Assembly: GCA_016712535.1 (NCBI GenBank)
Contig: JADJQW010000002.1
Coordinates: 1,612,001 to 1,676,000, forward strand
Direction of reading: 5' to 3'
Source of the DNA: Flavobacteriales bacterium
Lineage (GTDB): Bacteria > Bacteroidota > Bacteroidia > Flavobacteriales_F > PHOS-HE28
Length of the DNA: 64,000 nt
Shown here: piece after piece, positions 1 to 8,707 of the stretch
Layout: each line of letters starts with the position of its first letter
Position numbering within the stretch: the first letter of the stretch is position 1
Program-made: the position numbers and the translations under genes
Notes under the pieces: model-generated
What the model was told of the DNA's origin: nothing
Seen by the model: the letters and a program-made list of their open reading frames with translations, nothing else
Databases searched by the model: none

Positions 1-1817
1 ATGCGGGACTTCCCTCCGGCGGCGGCACCATCATGAGCTATTGCCATCTGATCGGCGGAACGGGCATCAATCTCTCGTTGGGCTTCGGACCGCAACCAGC
101 GGCCCTGATCGTGAACCGGGTGAACAGCGCAAGCTGCCTCGCCGCCTGCGGCACCAGTTGCGACCCGCCGCTGCCGCTCACCGTCACCAACCTCACCGCT
201 GTGAGCGCCACCTTGGGCTGGGCCAACTTCGGCCTGGGCAATTACACCCTCCGCTGGAAGCCGACGAGCAGCGGCACATGGACCACCGTCACCGGCCTCA
301 CGGGCACCACCTACAGCCTCACTGGCCTCACGCAGAACACCGCCTACGAGTTCCAAGTGCTGAGCGTGTGCAGCGGAAGCAGTTCGGCGTACAGCGCCAG
401 CACGCTTTTCACCACTCCGGTCCCTTGCGTGGACAACTACGAGCCGAACAACAGCACCGGGGCGGCGACGGTGGTCACGCTGCCCGCGTCGCGCAATGGC
501 CTGATCAGCCCGACAGGCGACAATGACTATTTCCGTTTCACGCTGAGCGCGACGGGTACCATCAACATGAGCCTGAGCAATTTGCCGGCTGATTTCGATC
601 TGAACCTGCGCAACAGTGCCGGGACCATCCTTGCCTCCTCATCAGCAGGAGGCACGAGCAATGAGTCCATCTCGTACGCGAACGCCGCGCCGGGCGATTA
701 TTACGCGCAGGTCTTCGGTTGGAACGGCGCCAACAATGGGTCGGTCTGCTATCTGCTCACCGTGAGTTACCAGGCGCCTGCGTGCAGCGCGCCGCAGGGG
801 CTCAGCTCCAACAGCATCACGTACAACAGCGCGCAGATCACCTGGACCGCCGGTCTGACGGCGATCAGCTACGACCTGCGCTGGAAGCCCAGCGCGCTCA
901 CCACTTGGACCAACGTGAACGGCCTCACCACCACCAGCTACGCGCTCACGGGGCTCGATCCGCTCACGAGCTACGATGTGCAGGTTCGGTCGGTCTGCGA
1001 TGGCGCAGGTTCGCAAGGCGGTAGCTCGAGCTACACGCAATCGCACACCTTCACCACGCTCGAGGCGCCGTGCGAGATCGTGCCGCGATCGGTGGTGGCC
1101 CCCAAGGTCTTCCTCGAAGGTCCGTACGAACAGGCCACGGGCCTGATGCTCGATAGCCTGCGCAAGCTGAACCTCATCCCGCTCACCGAGCCATACTCGG
1201 CCATGGGCTTCACCGTTACGGGGCCGACCACCTGCTCTGCCAGTCGGCTGCTGATCACGGGCAACGACGCCGTCGTCGATTGGGTGCTGGTCGAGCTGCG
1301 GCAGAACAGCTCGCCTTACACTATGCTGGAAGCGCGGGTCGGATTGGTGGAGCGCGATGGCGATGTGGTCGCTCCCGATGGCACCTCGCCCTTGGGCTTC
1401 TGTCCTGTGGCAGGAACCTATCGGGTGGCCGTCCGGCACCGGAACCACTTGGGCGCCATGACCGGCAGCGGAATCGCCCTGAGCGGCGCGGCCACCGTGG
1501 TGGACTTCACCCAGAGCGGCACCACGACTTACGGCACCAACGCGCGCAAAGCGATCGGCAGCGTGATGGCGCTCTGGGCCGGGAACGTGTGGACGGATGC
1601 CGCCCTGCGCTACACGGGCGAGTTCAATGACCGCGACCCCATCCTCACGGCCATCGGCGGCAGCGTGCCCACGGCTACGATTGCCGGATATCACCTGAGC
1701 GATGTGAACCTCGACGGCACCGTGAAGTACACCGGTCAGGACAACGACCGCGATCCAATCCTCACCAACATCGGCGGCAGCGTGCCCACCAGCACCTTGC
1801 TCGAGCAGTTGCCGTAG
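1..1817 (+). CDS. Secreted metzincin-like metalloprotease with FN3 and PPC domains (5' partial)
   Basis: The frame is open to the left edge, so the N-terminus lies outside the window. The first codons read GGGTIMSYCH, which looks like the Met-turn of an M12/reprolysin-type zinc protease; the zinc-binding HExxH would be upstream. After it come a fibronectin type III domain, a pre-peptidase C-terminal (PPC) domain beginning at DNYEPNNS, and a second FN3 domain. The last ~240 residues resemble the conserved C-terminal region of Bacteroidota hemagglutinin/protease-like surface proteins (VFLEGPY...VDWVLVELR...VAVRHRNHLG). They end in a calcium-loop-like segment, DVNLDGTVKYTGQDNDRDP. No standard T9SS sorting domain is visible at the C-terminus. 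It is probably a secreted or surface protein. The stop is TAG at 1815. Confidence 0.7.
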   Translation, partial: AGLPSGGGTIMSYCHLIGGTGINLSLGFGPQPAALIVNRVNSASCLAACGTSCDPPLPLTVTNLTAVSATLGWANFGLGNYTLRWKPTSSGTWTTVTGLTGTTYSLTGLTQNTAYEFQVLSVCSGSSSAYSASTLFTTPVPCVDNYEPNNSTGAATVVTLPASRNGLISPTGDNDYFRFTLSATGTINMSLSNLPADFDLNLRNSAGTILASSSAGGTSNESISYANAAPGDYYAQVFGWNGANNGSVCYLLTVSYQAPACSAPQGLSSNSITYNSAQITWTAGLTAISYDLRWKPSALTTWTNVNGLTTTSYALTGLDPLTSYDVQVRSVCDGAGSQGGSSSYTQSHTFTTLEAPCEIVPRSVVAPKVFLEGPYEQATGLMLDSLRKLNLIPLTEPYSAMGFTVTGPTTCSASRLLITGNDAVVDWVLVELRQNSSPYTMLEARVGLVERDGDVVAPDGTSPLGFCPVAGTYRVAVRHRNHLGAMTGSGIALSGAATVVDFTQSGTTTYGTNARKAIGSVMALWAGNVWTDAALRYTGEFNDRDPILTAIGGSVPTATIAGYHLSDVNLDGTVKYTGQDNDRDPILTNIGGSVPTSTLLEQLP

Positions 1818-1861
1818 GACCCTGCAGTCCTTCCGTACGGCGCTTCAGGCCGGGCCGGAAG

Positions 1862-1905
1862 TGTTGAAAACCCTCATCGATCGTGGAAAACCGGAGTTTT
1901 CCACA
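1862..1905. promoter_or_regulatory. DnaA-box-like inverted repeat upstream of parE
   Basis: A perfect 9-bp inverted repeat, GTGGAAAAC (1883-1891) and GTTTTCCAC (1896-1904), surrounds a 4-nt loop. TTTTCCACA (1897-1905) resembles a DnaA box, and TGTTGAAAA (1862-1870) is a related variant. It could be a small DnaA-binding site or simply a hairpin. A possible degenerate -7 box, TACCTTCG, lies at 1931-1938. Confidence 0.35.
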
Positions 1906-1985
1906 GCCGTGAGCCCCTACGGTGGCAGGATACCTTCGGCCCATCGCCGCGAACCCGCGCCAATGCTGGGATCCGGCCTGAGGGC

Positions 1986-3896
1986 ATGAGCAACGCGAGC
2001 TACGGGGAGGAGCATATTCGATCACTCGATTGGAAGGAGCATATCCGCCTGCGGCCGGGCATGTACATCGGCAAGCTGGGCGATGGCAGCAGCTACGACG
2101 ACGGGATCTACATCCTGCTGAAGGAGGTGCTCGACAACTGCATCGACGAGTACGTGATGGGCCACGGCAAGAAGGTGGACATCACCATCGAGGGCGCGCG
2201 GGTCACCGTGCGTGATTACGGGCGCGGCGTTCCGCTGGGCAAGGTGGTCGATGTGGTGAGCAAGATCAACACCGGCGCCAAGTACGACAGCAAGGCCTTC
2301 AAGAAGAGCGTGGGATTGAACGGCGTGGGCACCAAGGCGGTGAACGCGCTGAGCAGCTATTTCAGGATCGAGAGCGTGCGCGACGGCGAGCTGATGAAGG
2401 CCGAGTTCGACCGCGGCGTGCTGCGCAAGAACAACAAGCCGGTGAAGACCGACGAGCCCAACGGCACGCGCGTCGTGTTCGAGCCCGATGAGCAGATGTT
2501 CCGCAACTACCAGTTCCGCGACCCGCACATCGAACGGCTGCTCCGGAACTACTGCTACCTGAACACCGGCCTGGCCATCTACTGCAACGGCACCAAGTAC
2601 CAGAGCAAGGAAGGCCTCAAGGACCTCTTGACGGAGCGGATGGACGGCGAGCCGCTCTACCCCATCATCCACCTGCGCGGCGACGACATCGAAGTGGCCA
2701 TCACGCACGCCAACCACTACGGCGAGGACTACTACAGCTTCGTGAACGGCCAGCACACCACGCAGGGCGGCACGCACCAGGGCGCCTTCCGCGAAGCGGT
2801 GGCCAAGACCATCAAGGATTTCTTCAAGAAGGATTGGGAGGCCGGCGATGTGCGCACGGGCATCGTGGCGGCCGTGGCCGTGAAGGTGATCGAGCCGGTG
2901 TTCGAGAGCCAGACCAAGACCAAGCTCGGCAGCCTCGAGATCGAGCCCGGTGGCCAGAGCATGCGCTCCTTCGTGGGCGACTTCATCGGCCGCGAGCTCG
3001 ACAACTACCTGCACAAGCATCCCGAGGTCGCGCAAGTGCTGCTCGACCGCATCCAGCAGAACGAGCGGGAGCGCAAGGAGCTCAGCGGCATCCGGAAGCT
3101 GGCCCGTGAGCGCGCCAAGAAGGCCAGCCTGCACAACCGCAAGCTCCGCGACTGCCGCGTGCACCTCACCGACAGCAAGAAGGACGATGCGCGCAAGCTG
3201 CTCACCACCCTCTTCATCACCGAGGGCGACAGCGCCAGCGGCAGCATCACCAAGAGCCGCAACGTGGAGACCCAGGCCGTCTTCAGCCTGAAGGGCAAGC
3301 CGCTGAATTGCTACGGCCTCACCAAGAAGGTGGTGTACGAGAACGAGGAGTTCAACCTGATCCAGGCCGCGCTCGACATCGAGGACGGCATGGACGGCCT
3401 GCGCTACAACCGCATCGTGATCGCCACCGATGCCGATGTGGACGGCATGCACATCCGCCTGCTGCTGATGACCTTCTTCCTCCAGTTCTTCCCCGAGGTG
3501 GTGAAGAACGACCACCTCTACATCCTGCAGACGCCGCTCTTCCGCGTGCGCAACAAGAAGGAGACGATCTATTGCTACAGCGATGAGGAGCGCCAGCGCG
3601 CCATCCTCAAGCTCGGCAAGGGCCATGAGATCACGCGCTTCAAGGGCCTCGGCGAGATCAGCCCCGACGAGTTCAAGCACTTCATCGGCGAGGACATCCG
3701 CCTGGAGCCGGTGATGATCACCAAGGACGCCAGCGTGCATGAGCTGCTCGAGTTCTACATGGGCAAGAACACCCCGGCCCGTCAGGAATTCATCATCGAG
3801 AACCTCAAGGTGGAGAAGGACCTGGTGGAGGAACAGGCCATCGACCCGGTGAAGGTGATCGCCCGCAAACTCGAGGAAGTGGAGGAGGAGGCATGA
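1986..3896 (+). CDS. parE: DNA topoisomerase IV subunit B
   Basis: This is the ATPase subunit of topoisomerase IV, which decatenates daughter chromosomes with ParC. The N-terminal GHKL fold shows EVLDNCIDEY near residue 47, GRGVP near 79 and GVGTKAVNALS near 113. The TOPRIM domain shows EGDSASGS near residue 413 and DADVDGMHI near 481. The length of 636 aa fits ParE and is shorter than many GyrB proteins. The start at 1986 is chosen because the family N-terminus (DWKEHIRLRPGMYIG) follows directly. The 3' end overlaps the next gene by 4 nt (ATGA). parC lies two genes downstream on the same strand, which supports topoisomerase IV over gyrase. Confidence 0.93.
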   Translation: MSNASYGEEHIRSLDWKEHIRLRPGMYIGKLGDGSSYDDGIYILLKEVLDNCIDEYVMGHGKKVDITIEGARVTVRDYGRGVPLGKVVDVVSKINTGAKYDSKAFKKSVGLNGVGTKAVNALSSYFRIESVRDGELMKAEFDRGVLRKNNKPVKTDEPNGTRVVFEPDEQMFRNYQFRDPHIERLLRNYCYLNTGLAIYCNGTKYQSKEGLKDLLTERMDGEPLYPIIHLRGDDIEVAITHANHYGEDYYSFVNGQHTTQGGTHQGAFREAVAKTIKDFFKKDWEAGDVRTGIVAAVAVKVIEPVFESQTKTKLGSLEIEPGGQSMRSFVGDFIGRELDNYLHKHPEVAQVLLDRIQQNERERKELSGIRKLARERAKKASLHNRKLRDCRVHLTDSKKDDARKLLTTLFITEGDSASGSITKSRNVETQAVFSLKGKPLNCYGLTKKVVYENEEFNLIQAALDIEDGMDGLRYNRIVIATDADVDGMHIRLLLMTFFLQFFPEVVKNDHLYILQTPLFRVRNKKETIYCYSDEERQRAILKLGKGHEITRFKGLGEISPDEFKHFIGEDIRLEPVMITKDASVHELLEFYMGKNTPARQEFIIENLKVEKDLVEEQAIDPVKVIARKLEEVEEEA

Positions 3897-4624
3897 TGCG
3901 CAGCTTGAACACCATCTCCGCGGCACTGCTCCTGTCAGGCCTGTCCGCCCCCGGTGCGCGCGCCCAGGGCACCGGCACCTTGCGCGTGCTCTGCGAGCCG
4001 AACGCCACCTGCACCTACGTGCTCGATGGCAAGCACCGCATGAGCGATCGCGAGCTCACGCTCCTGGAAGGGCCGCACCGACTCGTGCTCTGGGCGCCGG
4101 AGCGCCGCATGGTGGACACCACCGTGCTCGTGAAGCCCGGTTCGCTGAATGAACTGCGCGTGCAATTGCGCTACAGCGAGGAGTTCATCGCCTACAACAA
4201 GAAGGCGCAGCGCTTCGGCCGCGACGATCGCTGGCTGCGGTATGGAACGCCGCTGCTCACCGTGGGCGCAGCCGCTTGGTTCGGCGTCAGCACCTGGAAG
4301 GCCGTGGATGCGCAACAGGCCATCAACGACCTGGAGACCGCCTACAGCGAGAGCGCCAACCCGGCGCGCATCGCCGACCTGAAGGGGCAGGAGATCCCCG
4401 ATGCCAACCGGAAGCTCCGTCAGTCGCGCACCATGATGGCGGTGAGCGGCGGCGCCCTCGTGGCTACGGGCGCCGTCTGGTGGTACGTGAAGAAGGTGCG
4501 CTCCAAACGGTCGCCGCCGGTGTTCGAGGACAAGGAGAAGGCGCGCTTCGACGGGCTGGTCTGGATGCCCGATGCCAACGGCCACGGCACGTGGATGGCC
4601 GGCTTGACCATACCCTTGCGATGA
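3893..4624 (+). CDS. Envelope protein with PEGA-like N-terminal domain and two membrane segments
   Basis: A 243-aa protein with a probable signal peptide (ISAALLLSGL...ARAQG). A small beta-rich region follows (residues ~28-90; LRVLCEPNATCTYVLDGK) and resembles PEGA-type carbohydrate/peptidoglycan-proximal domains. There are two hydrophobic segments, near residues 122-137 and 180-200. The gene overlaps parE by 4 nt and the following lipoprotein gene by 4 nt, so it is very likely co-transcribed and translationally coupled in the topoisomerase IV operon. Its function is unknown. The PEGA assignment is tentative; the overlap structure is seen directly. Confidence 0.7.
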   Translation: MMRSLNTISAALLLSGLSAPGARAQGTGTLRVLCEPNATCTYVLDGKHRMSDRELTLLEGPHRLVLWAPERRMVDTTVLVKPGSLNELRVQLRYSEEFIAYNKKAQRFGRDDRWLRYGTPLLTVGAAAWFGVSTWKAVDAQQAINDLETAYSESANPARIADLKGQEIPDANRKLRQSRTMMAVSGGALVATGAVWWYVKKVRSKRSPPVFEDKEKARFDGLVWMPDANGHGTWMAGLTIPLR

Positions 4625-5040
4625 AACGGACGGTGACTTACCTGTGCATCGCCCTGCTGGCCTGCGCCTGCGGCAAAGGCGAGCTCGACCCCGGCACATT
4701 GACGAGCAATCCATTCGATGCGGACTACGATGGCCCGCCGGTGTTCGTGTACGACAGCACCTACACGCAGACCGTGACCATCCCGGGCGGCGTCATCGTC
4801 AACCAGGTGATCGCTTTCCACGTGAAGGGCGAATTGCTGCCCGCCAATACGGGCTACAGCGTGCAGGTAGTCGAAACCGTCACCGGTGCTGGCGCGGTCA
4901 TCAACCCCGACCCGCCGAACAGCCACAGCTTCAAGTACAGCCGCGCCAACCCCGTGTTGGGCGCGCCGCTCTGCGTGAAGCTGGCCTTGTACAACAATGC
5001 CGACACCGCGCGCCCCGAAGAGGTCTGCGCAAGCCTGTGA
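4621..5040 (+). CDS. Small lipoprotein, unknown function
   Basis: A 139-aa protein that starts with ATG overlapping the previous stop (ATGA). It has a lipoprotein signal: a hydrophobic stretch YLCIALLACAC followed by GKGELDPG, so one of the two close cysteines is the likely lipidation site. The mature part is about 120 residues, rich in V/T/N and probably beta-structured. It ends 7 nt before the parC start. I recognise no family. Its position between parE and parC, together with the preceding PEGA-like gene, suggests a pair of envelope proteins that share expression with topoisomerase IV. Confidence 0.75.
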   Translation: MKRTVTYLCIALLACACGKGELDPGTLTSNPFDADYDGPPVFVYDSTYTQTVTIPGGVIVNQVIAFHVKGELLPANTGYSVQVVETVTGAGAVINPDPPNSHSFKYSRANPVLGAPLCVKLALYNNADTARPEEVCASL

Positions 5041-5047
5041 GAACGAT

Positions 5048-7777
5048 ATGAGCAACGACATCGATAAGCCCGATAGCACTCCCGAAGGACTCGGCCACGT
5101 GCCCGCTGGCGGACAGTCCGGCGGCTTCAGCGTGAGCGGCATGTACAAGGACTGGTTCCTCGACTACGCCAGCTACGTGATCCTGGAGCGCGCCGTGCCC
5201 GCGCTCTACGATGGCCTCAAGCCCGTGCAGCGCCGCATCCTGCACGCCATGGACGACCTGGACGATGGCCGCTACAACAAGGTGGCCAACATCATCGGCC
5301 ATGCCATGCAGTACCACCCGCACGGCGACGCCAGCATCGGCGATGCGCTGGTGCAGCTCGGGCAGAAGGACCTGCTGATCGATTGCCAGGGCAACTGGGG
5401 AAACACCCTCACCGGCGACAGCGCCGCCGCGCCGCGCTACATCGAGGCGCGCCTCAGCAAGTTCGCGCGCGACGTGGTCTTCAATCCCAAGACCACCGAA
5501 TGGCAGCTCAGCTACGACGGCCGCAACAAGGAGCCGGTCTTCCTGCCGGTGAAGTTCCCGCTGCTGCTGGCGCAGGGCGCCGAAGGCATCGCCGTGGGCC
5601 TCAGCTGCAAATTGCTGCCGCACAACTTCAACGAGCTCATCGACGCCAGCATCGCCGTGCTGCGCAAGCGCTCCTTCGAGCTGCTGCCCGATTTCCCCAC
5701 GGGCGGCCTGGCCGACGTGAGCAACTACAACGAGGGCGGCCGCGGCGGGCGCGTGCGCTGCCGCGCGCGCATCCAGAAGCTCGATGCCAAGACGCTCGAG
5801 ATCACCGAGATCCCCTTCGGCACCACCACCGCCTCGCTCATCGAGAGCATCGTGAAGGCCAACGAGAAGGGCAAGATCAAGGTGCGCCACATCGACGACA
5901 ACACGGCCGAGTCCGTGTCCATCGTCATCCACCTCGCCGCCGGCGTGAGCCCCGACACCACCATCGACGCGCTCTACGCCTTCACCGATTGCGAGGTGAG
6001 CATCGCGCCCAACGCCGTCGTCATCGAGAACGACAAGCCGCGCTTCGTGAGCGTGAAGGAGCTGCTGCGCATCAGCACGGAGAACACCCTGCGGCTGCTG
6101 GAGCTGGAGCTGAGGATCAAGAAGAGCGAGCTCGAGGAGCAATGGCACTTCGCCTCGCTCGAGCGCATCTTCATCGAGAAGAAGGTCTATCGGAAGATCG
6201 AGGAGGCCGAGACCTGGGAAGAGGTGCTCAGCTTCATCGAGAAGGGCCTGAAGCCGCACATCCAGGACCTCAAGCGCCCGGTGACGCAAGAGGACATCCT
6301 GCGCCTCACGGAGATCCGCATCAAGCGCATCTCGAAGTTCGACAGCTTCAAGGCCGACGAGCACATCAAGCAGCTGGCCGAGCAGATCGCCGAGGTGCAG
6401 GGCAAGCTCGACCGGATCGTGGACCACGCGGTGGACTACTTCAAGGAGCTGAAGAAGAAGTACGGCATGGGCCGCGAGCGCAGGACCGAATTGCGCCCCT
6501 TCGACACCATCGTGGCCGCCAAGGTGGCCGTGGCCAACAAGAAGCTCTACGTGGACCGCAAGGAGGGCTTCATGGGCTGGAGCCTGAAGGAGGCGGAGCT
6601 CGTGACCGAATGCTCGGAGATGGACGACATCATCGTGTTCCGGATCAACGGCAGCATGACGGTGACCCGGATGGCCGACAAGAAATTCGTGGGCAAGGGC
6701 ATCGAGCACATCGCCGTGTTCAAGAAGAACGACGAGCGCACCATCTACCACATGGTCTACCAGGACGGCGTGAAGGGCCCCTACTTCATGAAGCGCTTCG
6801 TGGTCACCGGCGTCACGCGCGACAAGGAGTACGACCTCACCGGCGGCGCGCCCGGCAGCACCCTGGAATACTTCACCTGCAACCCCGATGGCGCCAGCGA
6901 GGTGATCACCGTGGTGCTGAAGCCGAGGCCCAACCTGCGCAAGACCAAGTTCGATGTGGACTTCGCGGAGCTGGCGGTGAAGGGCCGCGGCAGCAAGGGC
7001 AACCTGCTCACCCGCTACGCGGTGCAGAAGGTGACCCAGAAGGAGCGCGGCACCAGCACCCTCGGCGCCATCCCCGTGTGGTACGACGAGACCGTGCGCC
7101 GCCTCAACGACACCGGCCACGGGCGCTACCTCGGCCGCTTCAAGGGCGAGGACCGAATCCTTTGCATCAGCAAGAGCGGCAAGTACCAGCTCTTCCCCTT
7201 TGTTCTCAGCACCCACTTCCCCGACGATGCCCTCACCGTGGTGAAGTGGAGCCCCAAGGACGTGGTGAGCGCCGTGTACTGGGACGGCGAGAAGGAGCAG
7301 TTCAACGTGAAGCGCTTCCAGGTGGAGCCCTCGCGCGAGGCCGTCTCCTTCATCACCGAGCACGACCAGAGCAAGCTCGTGCTGCACAGCCTCGTGCCCG
7401 AGCCCGAGCTGCACATCGCCTACGACAAGCGCAGCACCGCGCGCGCCGACGAGGACATCGACCTGGCCGGCTTCATCGGCGTGAAAGGGGTGAAGGCCAT
7501 CGGCAACCGCCTCACGCCGCACAAGGTGAAGGAGCTCACGCTGAACTCGCCGGTCTTCGTCCCCCTCACCCCGGAGCAGGAAGAGGTGCAGGGCATGCTC
7601 ATCACCGACGACGAGATCGGCAACCTCGACGCACCGGAAGAGGAAGGCTTGGAGGAGAGCCCCATGAAGCAGATGAAGCGCGCCAAGCGCACCAGCGCCG
7701 AAGAGATCAGCCCCGAGGATCCGCTCATCGGCGGCTACAAGCCCGGCAAGCAGATCGAGCTGGGGCTGGATGAGTAG
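5048..7777 (+). CDS. parC: DNA topoisomerase IV subunit A
   Basis: A 909-aa breakage-reunion subunit of topoisomerase IV. The N-terminal winged-helix region contains LKPVQRRIL and YHPHGDASIGDAL. The catalytic tyrosine is in AAPRYIEARLS (about Tyr131). The C-terminal domain is a beta-pinwheel-like region of several hundred residues. The ATG at 5048, 7 nt after the preceding lipoprotein stop, is preferred to an upstream in-frame start at 4997 that would lie inside that gene. The last codons (GYKPGKQIELGLDE) coincide with the start of a dispersed repeat that recurs at 24.6 and 26.9 kb outside any parC gene. Confidence 0.93.
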   Translation: MSNDIDKPDSTPEGLGHVPAGGQSGGFSVSGMYKDWFLDYASYVILERAVPALYDGLKPVQRRILHAMDDLDDGRYNKVANIIGHAMQYHPHGDASIGDALVQLGQKDLLIDCQGNWGNTLTGDSAAAPRYIEARLSKFARDVVFNPKTTEWQLSYDGRNKEPVFLPVKFPLLLAQGAEGIAVGLSCKLLPHNFNELIDASIAVLRKRSFELLPDFPTGGLADVSNYNEGGRGGRVRCRARIQKLDAKTLEITEIPFGTTTASLIESIVKANEKGKIKVRHIDDNTAESVSIVIHLAAGVSPDTTIDALYAFTDCEVSIAPNAVVIENDKPRFVSVKELLRISTENTLRLLELELRIKKSELEEQWHFASLERIFIEKKVYRKIEEAETWEEVLSFIEKGLKPHIQDLKRPVTQEDILRLTEIRIKRISKFDSFKADEHIKQLAEQIAEVQGKLDRIVDHAVDYFKELKKKYGMGRERRTELRPFDTIVAAKVAVANKKLYVDRKEGFMGWSLKEAELVTECSEMDDIIVFRINGSMTVTRMADKKFVGKGIEHIAVFKKNDERTIYHMVYQDGVKGPYFMKRFVVTGVTRDKEYDLTGGAPGSTLEYFTCNPDGASEVITVVLKPRPNLRKTKFDVDFAELAVKGRGSKGNLLTRYAVQKVTQKERGTSTLGAIPVWYDETVRRLNDTGHGRYLGRFKGEDRILCISKSGKYQLFPFVLSTHFPDDALTVVKWSPKDVVSAVYWDGEKEQFNVKRFQVEPSREAVSFITEHDQSKLVLHSLVPEPELHIAYDKRSTARADEDIDLAGFIGVKGVKAIGNRLTPHKVKELTLNSPVFVPLTPEQEEVQGMLITDDEIGNLDAPEEEGLEESPMKQMKRAKRTSAEEISPEDPLIGGYKPGKQIELGLDE

Positions 7778-7905
7778 GGGGTAGCTATTCGATCGCGGGT
7801 GCAAGTGAACCTCGCCAGGATCACCCGGAGAGGACCCGGCGCGCGAAGCCGATCACGCAGGGGCCCGGCCCTTCGGGTCTGAGGCGGAGGGCCTGCGGAG
7901 GCGTC
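7732..7905 (+). repeat. Family C repeat, copy 1 (parC 3' end plus downstream element)
   Basis: The parC 3' end (GGCTACAAGCCCGGCAAG...) continues into a ~125-nt non-coding tail. The tail contains the blocks GCGCGCGAAGCCGATCACGC, GGCCCTTCGGG and CTGAGGCGGAG.GCCTGCGGAG. Related sequence occurs at 8549-8644, 9961-10042 (poor), 24593-24760 and 26929-27090. The GGCCC-TTC-GGGTC part can form a short hairpin and may act as the parC terminator. This is the only copy whose parC codons belong to a real parC gene. Confidence 0.8.
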
Positions 7906-7914
7906 GGAAACCGG

Positions 7915-8265
7915 CTAATAGATCCGCTGCCGGATACCGTCCTCCTCAATCACGGTGAAGCGACTTTCGAGCAATGTTCCTGCGGACAGTGTGTCTTCGA
8001 TCAGCCTGGCAGCCGCTTCGGGGTCTCTGCCGCGATAGCGAAGGAAGATCACTGAAGGAGGCGATTCGATTCCCTTTTTGAAGATCAGCTCGCCATAATC
8101 CTTGTCGAACGTGAGGATGATGCGGTGCTCCGCCTGGGCCATGGTGATGACCTGATGGTCCGTGATGCCCGGCGCCTCCAAACGGATGCTCATCACATCA
8201 TGACCTGCTTCACGCAGGATGTGAATACTCGGGTCCGGGAAATTCTCGTTGGCCAGGAAGCGCAT
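7915..8265 (-). CDS. DUF5615 family PIN-like protein (probable toxin)
   Basis: A 116-aa protein matching the DUF5615/Mut7-C-like PIN fold. The N-terminus is MRFLANENFPDPSI with an acidic active-site region, followed by LREAGHDV and an ILTFDKDYGEL motif holding the second acidic pair. Proteins of this type are encoded next to DUF433 antitoxin-like proteins and are predicted RNases. The start lies at the DUF433 stop with minimal overlap, so the two are translationally coupled. The pair is bracketed by family C repeats (7732-7905 and 8549-8644), which suggests it was exchanged as a unit. Toxicity is inferred from family context only. Confidence 0.8.
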   Translation of the reverse strand: MRFLANENFPDPSIHILREAGHDVMSIRLEAPGITDHQVITMAQAEHRIILTFDKDYGELIFKKGIESPPSVIFLRYRGRDPEAAARLIEDTLSAGTLLESRFTVIEEDGIRQRIY

Positions 8266-8501
8266 CAGGCAGTGCGGCGCAAGGGCAGGTACATGGCTTG
8301 ATGCATGCCGTCGCGGAGGTAGGCGAAGACCGCCTTCAGGTCATCGTTCGTGATGTTCGGGTAGCTCTCGAGCACTTGGGCTTCCGTCCAGCCCTCGGCC
8401 ATCAATTCGAGGATCAGCTCCACCGAGATGCGTGTGCCCTTGATCACCGGCTTGCCCAGCAGGATGTCCTTATCGGAAACAATGTGCGTGCGCCATTCCA
8501 T
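8265..8501 (-). CDS. DUF433 domain protein (probable antitoxin)
   Basis: A 78-aa protein with the DUF433 signature: HIVSDKDILLGKPVIKGTRI, then SVELILELMAEGWTEAQVLESYPNIT and a C-terminal DLKAVFAYL helix. These proteins contain a helix-turn-helix and are typically paired with DUF5615 PIN-like proteins, as here. A -7 box TAACTTTG lies only 5 nt upstream of the ATG, so the message may be nearly leaderless. It likely autoregulates the operon, by analogy with other toxin-antitoxin pairs. Confidence 0.82.
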   Translation of the reverse strand: MEWRTHIVSDKDILLGKPVIKGTRISVELILELMAEGWTEAQVLESYPNITNDDLKAVFAYLRDGMHQAMYLPLRRTA

Positions 8502-8506
8502 GAGTT

Positions 8507-8514
8507 CAAAGTTA
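8507..8514 (-). promoter_or_regulatory. Bacteroidota -7 box for the DUF433/DUF5615 operon
   Basis: On the minus strand TAACTTTG matches the TAnnTTTG consensus and ends 5 nt before the DUF433 ATG. No convincing -33 TTG is visible at the expected distance. Confidence 0.45.
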
Positions 8515-8548
8515 GGGAGTGACGGTATTGATTGCAGCAGGCGCTATA

Positions 8549-8644
8549 CCTCGCCAGCATCACGCGAGGAGGACCCCGGCGCGCGAAGCCGATCACGCAG
8601 GGGCCCGGCCCTTCTGGCCTGAGGCGGAGAGCCTGCGGAGGCGG
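8549..8644 (+). repeat. Family C repeat, copy 2 (tail part only)
   Basis: It carries the non-coding half of the repeat: CCTCGCCAG.ATCACGCGAGGAGGACC, then GCGCGCGAAGCCGATCACGC, GGGGCCCGGCCCTTCTGGCC and CTGAGGCGGAGAGCCTGCGG. It lacks the parC codons. It is in the same orientation as copy 1, and the two enclose the toxin-antitoxin pair. Confidence 0.75.
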
Positions 8645-8707
8645 CAATTAGATCTTGGGTAGCCCTGCGGAGATCGGAACGAAGAACTTCGGGGAAGAGC
8701 GCCAGCA

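Noticed and set aside
2022..3926. 634-aa minus-strand frame opposite parE
   Set aside because: Same antisense shadow; no domain, and the plus strand is clearly parE.
4931..7804. 957-aa minus-strand open frame opposite parC
   Set aside because: It is rich in His/Leu/Val/Ala, a typical antisense shadow of GC-rich codons. parC on the plus strand has all family motifs.
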